Shown here: positions 58,241-64,000 of the stretch, in pieces
How positions within the stretch are numbered: the first letter of the stretch is position 1
How the letters are laid out: each line of letters opens with the position of its first letter
The notes under the pieces: generated by a model
What the model saw: only the letters and a program-made list of their open reading frames with translations
The model's database searches: none
Told to the model about the DNA's origin: nothing
Assembly (NCBI GenBank): GCA_963971425.1
Contig: OZ020524.1
Location: 744,001-808,000, forward strand
Source of the DNA: Bryoerythrophyllum caledonicum
Lineage: Eukaryota > Streptophyta > Bryopsida > Pottiales > Pottiaceae
Direction: 5' to 3'
Length of the DNA: 64,000 nucleotides
Translations under genes and position numbers: made by a program

Positions 58241-58828
58241 GAGGCTCTAATCAAATTTTTCACGATATTTACGTCATCACGATCATATCCCAATTTACGT
58301 TTTTGTTTGGGTGCACTAAATATGTTTTAGAATGATAATCCAAACGGTCAATAAGAAGGCTTACACCTCAATTTGTAGTAGAAAAATTAAATTTTACAAG
58401 ATATTAATATCTCTAAGTTTTACATGAAAATGAAAAAGGTTTTTGGTACCTTGCCCGACAATATGTGACAAATATGTGCAAATGTTTGACTTGAATTGAT
58501 GTGCTATTTTTCATTAAAGACAAGAATTTTTTTTGACAATATAAAAGGGAATAATTTACTTGCTACTATTGAAATCTCACATTTAATAGATTGTTCTAGC
58601 AAAAGTTGTTGGAGTCGCATGAAGTGCCCGCTCTCCCCATTTGAAATTCAAAACACTATAATTTTTTCATTAAATTTCGGATATGGGAAAAAATTGTACT
58701 TACACAAAGCTTTTAGTAATGTCTATCTACAGTCTAAATTACAAAAAGGAATGTTATAAATTGATGCCAAAGGAACCTGCCCAACTCTTCGAAGTCCCCC
58801 AAGGAGCCTCTTGGGCCTTTAGAGGTTA
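58241..58828. repeat. Dispersed AT-rich repeat with TTGGGCCTTTAGAGGTTAA end
   Basis: Shares words such as GGTACCTTGCCC, GGTCAATAAGAAGG and GCCCGCTCTCC with 13,286-13,490, 37,080-37,740 and 62,800-63,323. It ends in TTGGGCCTTTAGAGGTTAA at 58,828, the right terminus of the MITE-like family. A matching left terminus was not found beside it, so it may be truncated by the hAT element. Confidence 0.55.
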
Positions 58829-59727
58829 AATTTGAAAAAATATTTGTTGAGTTTCATTCCTAACTTCGCATCTTTCTACATAAATGTTTGTGACATACAA
58901 TGTCATTTGAGTCCTGAACTAGCTTAAGTGATCGGTATTGGGTGCCTCTAACTTACCTTACTAGGAATGGAATGTCCACCCGGGCGATATACCTCCTCCC
59001 TCACCATATGTGACATGCGGGCCCCTCAAACGAGCAGCCATTGGTATCACGTGGGGCCAAAATTCCAGTATTGTTTTATATTTGATTAAAAAGTATCTAA
59101 AAGTGAAAGATATTTTAGTGCGTGGCAAGGACTTAGGATAATTTTAGAGGGAAGACATTCTTCTATACTGCATTTAATGTGCCTGAATTTCCAGATTTAC
59201 ATTGGACGTGTGATGTTCTTGAATCCAGAAAATAAAGTTGCAAAATGTCTTCCACCTTGCGCCTTTAAATTGCAAAGGGATTCAAAGGGAGGAGAGGCCT
59301 AAGCGGAGGGAACTCAAGCTTTGAGCCGTGGTGTGGAACTCACCATCCGCTGGGCGTGGGGGCGGACGGCGTGGTGGACGGCCTAGAGCGACCGCAAGTT
59401 TTACATGCACCACCCGCTCACGTTGCGGTCGGCCTCGGCTGTCCGATCCATTGAGGCCGTTTGATATGGCGGTCTACCCGAGGCTCACAATCGGACGGCC
59501 TCCAACACATCCTACCGACCAATGGCATGCGTCCGCCCTGCGCGGACGACATAAATAGCGGGCGCCTTGCCACTCACCCCGACTTTAGTGGATGAGCTAC
59601 ACTCTATGGCCTAGAGCCGTATCAATTGCACCCCTGAATACGCCACTCTAAACTTCCACGCACACCCTAATCAATTAACTATCATTTTGTACATTTTGTC
59701 AGTTAACTTAATTCTCAAGTAGGCAAC
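58829..59727. other. Intergenic DNA with a GC-rich stretch at 59,330-59,560
   Basis: The first 450 bp are unremarkable. From 59,330 to 59,560 the DNA is rich in CGGACGGC-like words and in CpG, and could be the promoter or 5' leader of the ORF at 59,728. A 76-codon frame over it is Arg/Pro-rich and not convincing. Confidence 0.4.
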
Positions 59728-60204
59728 ATGCCTAGACATTCGAATGCTCCAATGGGGAAAGCCCCCAAGATTAATTGGGATGAAAGGGACGATCCTCATT
59801 GTGTAGTTGAAGAAGGATGGCAGGATGAAGAACAAACACCTTGGATGTGCACCACCTGCAAAAAATATGTAAAAATGACCCTTCTGATGAAATTGTGGCC
59901 TAGAGCCCAAGCAAAAATATCAAGGCTGCGGGGGGAAGGTCTTGCCAACAGTTGCCTAAGTTCTCATTTCACGCATCGCTATCATAAAGTCACAATTGCG
60001 GTTGGTGTAAGCAATGCAAGGCCAAAGATAATGTTATATTCAAACATGGCTATGGTTTGGGCTGAAATTGTATTGCACAAAGATGTGGATTGGCACACCG
60101 TGGCCGGTCGTATCGTCAACCTCTTAGATCGTAGCCAACATTTTATCTACACAGTTTGGAATCAACCAAGTGATTATTGGCCTCGTTGGTCAATCCGACA
60201 GTGA
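59728..60204 (+). CDS. Unrecognised 158-codon ORF
   Basis: The frame starts MPRHSNAPMGKAPKINWDE and has an acidic segment, then WMCTTCKKYVK (a single CxxC pair), a basic stretch (KLWPRAQAKISRLRGEGL) and several hydrophobic and Trp-containing segments towards the end. I do not recognise a family. The CxxC plus basic segment could be half of a DNA-binding domain in a decayed transposase. No intron is needed to read it, and codon composition is plausible for a gene. Confidence 0.3.
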   Translation: MPRHSNAPMGKAPKINWDERDDPHCVVEEGWQDEEQTPWMCTTCKKYVKMTLLMKLWPRAQAKISRLRGEGLANSCLSSHFTHRYHKVTIAVGVSNARPKIMLYSNMAMVWAEIVLHKDVDWHTVAGRIVNLLDRSQHFIYTVWNQPSDYWPRWSIRQ

Positions 60205-60493
60205 GGCGGGAACTTGGATGGAATACAACCATAGCGAGCACATGCAGAAGAGTTTCACGCCTGTAACTATAGAAACTGTTCTTATGGCAACAATCCAAAT
60301 GCACCCTCCTTTACATTTGGTAATCCAAGCGAAGGCCATTACTACGAGAGCGGTTGTTAAGCGGAGAACCAAGATTAGCGGATCCAGGGTAGTAATTTTC
60401 ATTTTTGGACTCCGGATGAGTTTTTTAGCTCTCCAATGGATGAAACCTGGCCAGGCGGATGATTTCCGTCCTGACCAGTTCATCCGCCAGTTG

Positions 60494-60540
60494 GATGAAC
60501 CTGGGCAGCTGGATGACTTTCATCCAGCCCAGTGTTCATC
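60494..60540. repeat. Imperfect hairpin, GATGAAC..GTTCATC
   Basis: GATGAACCTGGGCAGCTGG and CCAGCCCAGTGTTCATC pair around TGACTTTCA with short bulges. A related weaker copy (GATGAAACCTGGCC..CAGTTCATC) lies immediately upstream at 60,440-60,485, so it looks like a duplicated hairpin. Confidence 0.6.
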
Positions 60541-60591
60541 TACCGGATGACTTCAGTTAGGGTTTGGTGCACATGGAGGGGGAGCTTGGAG

Positions 60592-60612
60592 CTCTCTCTC
60601 TCTCTCTCTCTT
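60592..60612. repeat. Short (CT)n tract
   Basis: About ten CT units in a row in non-coding DNA. Confidence 0.9.
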
Positions 60613-60912
60613 ACAACTTGGAGCTAGGAGTTGGAGCTTAGACACAATTAGGATTTGAGGAGTTTTTAGAGGTTTTGAGGTCACATTGTATTAGAAAGAC
60701 TTTGCCATGTACAAACTATGACCTAGCCAATAAATCCGACGTGATTTGAGGTTTTACAAGGTGTTTTGAGCAAATCAGGGTTTCTTAGGGTTTATGAGGG
60801 TTTCTAGGGTTTATGTGAAAGTGAGTTTGTAGGTCAATCTCCCTTTAACAGCAGTCAATACAATACGGGAAGCTACACCCGTTTTACTTTTACAAATGCA
60901 CATACCAGGAAT

Positions 60913-61239
60913 ATGTATGAGGTGTACCTGAATTCCCGGAGGGAGGAACCTCCACAAATCATACTAGATAATGTTCTTGCTACCTTCCATGTATACGGAA
61001 GAAGCATGCATGGAATTTATCATACCCCACCACTGTCATGTCGAAGTTTTTGTGACCAAGAGGAGGATGATTTTCAGAGGCAAATGGGTGAAGCCACCAT
61101 CCAAAGCCAAGAAGAATACATCCACAATGTTGTCGTCAAGACAATTGCTCTTGTAATATATTTTCAACACCATTTTTTGGAGAATTGGCCTTCACAACTT
61201 GCACTCTTCTCCAAGTTCCAATTTCACTATACCCATTAA
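60913..61239 (+). CDS. Unrecognised 108-codon ORF, doubtful
   Basis: The frame starts MYEVYLNSRREEPPQ and is followed by a stretch with acidic and Gln-rich residues (EEDDFQRQMGEATIQSQEE). There is no signal peptide, membrane segment or known motif. It may be a fragment of the same decayed gene as 59,728-60,204 or chance. Confidence 0.2.
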   Translation: MYEVYLNSRREEPPQIILDNVLATFHVYGRSMHGIYHTPPLSCRSFCDQEEDDFQRQMGEATIQSQEEYIHNVVVKTIALVIYFQHHFLENWPSQLALFSKFQFHYTH

Positions 61240-61740
61240 TGACATAAGAGGGATTCCTTTCAAGCTTTATATTATAGAGTTTGGTAGGGAATAACGTTCA
61301 ATTTGCACATTTTATAACCAACATAAATGCTCGTTCCAGTGGCATGAGTAAGAGGGAAACATAACCTTTGTTTTTACATAATTAGCCAAAGGATCCTTAT
61401 AAATTTGTAACACAAAATTTCACAAAGTTTGACCGGACAGATTGTATGAGTATGTTTTAGGATGACAAATCAAAGAGTCAAGAAGAAGGGACATACCATA
61501 TGTTGTAGTAGAAAAAAGAAATTGTAAAAAATAAGAATATCTCTAAGTCTTACTAATTATCAAACCATGAATCCAGAGGAACTATCAAAAAGACTTCCAC
61601 AAAGCTCTTCTTAAGGATAATGTAATATAAAATTCTCTAAAGAAAAAGAAAAATCTCAAATCTTAGGAACATGTCTACAATTATTAACAACCCCACGGGG
61701 ATGAATGTGCACATATTAAGGGTTGAATAACTCTGTACTA

Positions 61741-63323
61741 TTAACCCCTAAAGGCCCAAGGCATTTTCACACCAAAAACACTTCGAAACTGCTCGTTATA
61801 GTGCAACGAGTAATGAGGAAATCAAAACCTTTTATTTGTACATCTAACCATAGGATCTAAATTAAGACATGTTGATTAACATCTATAATAAAAATTCATA
61901 AACTTTGACCACATGGATTGAAAGATTGTAGACCCTATACGTTGAGAAAATCGTTCTTTTCCTTCCTTGCGTTGAGTGGATCAGCAAACCTTGACTTCAC
62001 TTGGTGTCAATTTTTTGCACTACACAAAGTTTGTAAACATTACCAACATGTTAATATGATGTTCTTTCCTTGTACAACAATTTTTAGAGATAGAGAAGGG
62101 GTGTAGCGTATTCAAAACAAATGTGCATGGAGGAAAGGTTCCAGAATTGCAAATTCACGTTATATTGTTTTTTGAACTAAATATATTTTAGAATGATAAT
62201 CTGAAGGTCAATGTAAAGGTTTAGACCACATCTTGTAGTAGAAAAAATAAAATGTAAGAATATGAAGATATCATAGGTTTATGTGGAAAAGAAGAAGTGT
62301 TTTTGGTACCTTGTTCGATGAAGTGTGACAAAGTGTGAAAATGTTTGACTTAGATTATTATGCTATTTTCCACTTCACCCCTAGGGTACCGTGATAGTTT
62401 CACACGAAAAACACTTCAAAATAGTTGATTTCTAGTGCAATGAAAAAGAAGGAAACTAAAACTTTAATTACTAGTTTTGATCGTAGGATCTTAAATACAA
62501 CTTATTCAGTAACGTACTCAAAAAAAAATTCAAAATCTTTAACCGCATGGGTTGAAAGATCTACATGTTTCAACTCAAACAAATGGTTCATTTTCTTCCT
62601 TGCGTTCAGTGGATCACCAAACTTTGACTTCACTTGGTGTCAAATGTTTGCACTACACAAGGTCTGAATCCATTACCATTCTGTTAAGCGCAATGTTAGT
62701 TCCCAACACACCAAATTTTAGAGGTAGAAGAGGGGTGTAGCATATTAAAAACAAATATGCAAGGAGTGGAGGTTAAAAAATAGCCAATTCGCGTTTGAAT
62801 TTTTTGTGAGATTAATATGTTTTAGATTGATAATTCAAATGGTCAATAAGAATATTTACACTACATATTGTTGTCGAAAAAAAAGAAGTAAAAAATATGA
62901 AAATCTCTAAGCTCTATGTAGAGAAGAAGAATTTTTTCTGGTACCTTGCCCAACAATGTGTGAAAATGTTTGACTTGGGTTTGTATGGTATTTTTCACTA
63001 AAGACAAGAACTTTTTTTTGACACTATGAAGGGAAAAAATATTACTTGCTAGTATAAAAAATTTCACATTCAATAGAGTGACCTAGCAAAAGTTATTGGA
63101 GGTGCCCGACGTGCCCGCTCTCCTTGTTTGATATTCAAAACCCAATAATTTTTTTCAGAGAATGTCGGATTTAGGAAAAAAATGGACTCACACAAAGCTT
63201 TAGCAATTTCCATTTACAGTAAAAATTTATAAGAGGAATGCTACAAATTGACACCATAGGAACTGCCCAAACCTTCAAGAGTCCAGGCCATGGACTGTTT
63301 AGTGTTGTGCCTTTAGAGGTTAA
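61741..63323. mobile_element. MITE-like family member, about 1.58 kb
   Basis: Left end TTAACCCCTAAAGGCCCAAG at 61,741; right end TGCCTTTAGAGGTTAA at 63,323. The interior carries two diverged copies of the dispersed AT-rich repeat in tandem (61,800-62,400 and 62,400-63,323), each with CAAACTTTGACTTCACTTGG-like and GGTACCTTG words. Hence it may be two elements fused or nested. Non-coding. Confidence 0.5.
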
Positions 63324-64000
63324 ACATGTTTTATTCAAAAATATATATAGGACGTCAACAAATGTTGAAATGGGATTTTTTCAAATTTATACGATACATC
63401 ATATAAAATATGAACTGCAAAGACGTTTTGATATTGTCAAAGAAGTTATAAATATTAATCCATAACAAAGCAAAGTCCCAAGGTGGGCTTCTGTAAATCT
63501 AGGTCACAATTTTAGAAAGTGGATTTTAAATTTGAAGTCTTCAAATTATGTGTGAAGATGCGAGTAGGTATGACGTACGTGGGAATGTAATTGTTTTTGA
63601 ATCCTATGGGAGCTTTAGGACAGAAGTTACGCCGAACCAATTTTTTTTTGGAAGAAGGCAATTTAAAGGTGTTGAACCAAAATGTGAGATTTATTACGCA
63701 ACTCAATAACATATTACTATTTGAAATGCTCAAAAAATAGAATGTTTCATAGCGTAAAAAGTGCAATCCAAGAAGAGTCATGTTTGTTGGGCACAATGCA
63801 AAAACACTTATAAACAATTCATTTGTTTCCATAGAAAAAGTGGAGATTTTGATTTTATTCTCATTTTATTTGTTTATACAACAAAAAGAAATCAAAGAAT
63901 TTGTTTTCACCGTTTGGATTTGCAGAATGTAAGAAAATGAATTTGTAAAATATTACAATAGTTTTGGTTATTTCTTGAATCACCACACCTTTCACAATCT
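63324..64000. other. AT-rich intergenic DNA
   Basis: I see no gene, RNA or repeat structure that I can support in this last stretch. Confidence 0.5.

Larger units (their letters stand above)
44972..58498. repeat. Right arm of giant inverted repeat
   Basis: Reverse complement of 13,286-29,555. Within 44,972-51,245 it is near-identical to the left arm without indels; beyond 51,246 it is diverged. Specific to this arm are the pogo-like element (51,402-52,841) and about 0.84 kb at 54,048-54,889. It lacks the Copia element and retains its empty target site at 55,334-55,338. Confidence 0.93.

Noticed and set aside
44972..58498. Possibility that the right arm is only an assembly duplicate of the left
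   Set aside because: Not formally excluded, but arm-specific insertions with clean target sites and strong divergence outside aconitase argue for two real loci.

Overview
This window comes from a nuclear genome of a green plant. The host genes carry many short GT-AG introns. One encodes a plastid thioredoxin with the features of TRX z (CITRX), and most of the rest is nested plant-type transposons (Copia, hAT, Helitron, pogo-like, LINE) with short telomere-like CCCTAAA motifs. The lineage cannot be fixed from sequence alone; a streptophyte such as a bryophyte, lycophyte or fern would fit. Nothing is prokaryotic.

Layout. 1-2246: a divergent gene pair, a partial MPPE1/Cdc1-type metallophosphoesterase (-) and a four-exon TRX z gene (+), sharing about 245 bp of promoter. 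2.2-7.3 kb: AT-rich intergenic DNA with short elements that have TTAA-type terminal inverted repeats. 7.3-13.26 kb: the 5' half of a decayed, strongly G-depleted LINE-like element (ORF1, a 2A-like motif, APE endonuclease). 13.29-29.56 kb: the left arm of a very large inverted repeat, holding a decayed hAT transposon (copy A), a Copia element and an intact 18-exon aconitase gene on +. 29.56-44.97 kb: the spacer, holding hAT copy B broken by three nested insertions (a Helitron, a 3.85 kb gag-like TG..CA element and a 4.0 kb TIR element carrying a LURP-one-related gene fragment), then a (GAA)~123 tract and the 3' half of a LINE on -. 44.97-58.50 kb: the right arm, holding the second aconitase gene on -, a 1.44 kb pogo-like element and hAT copy C. 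58.5-64 kb: repeat-rich intergenic DNA with two weak unrecognised ORFs.

The main result is structural. The aconitase copies are collinear without indels over 23,282-29,555 and 44,972-51,245 (the coordinates sum to 74,527), and I found only two substitutions. The outer parts of the same arms have clearly diverged. The Copia element sits only in the left arm; the right arm keeps the empty target site, and the two LTRs differ at about 26 of 303 positions. The duplication is therefore older than that LTR divergence, and the near-identity of the aconitase tract is best explained by later arm-to-arm gene conversion. A LINE 5' half at the outer left edge and a LINE 3' half in opposite orientation at the inner right edge fit an inversion that turned a direct tandem duplication into a palindrome.
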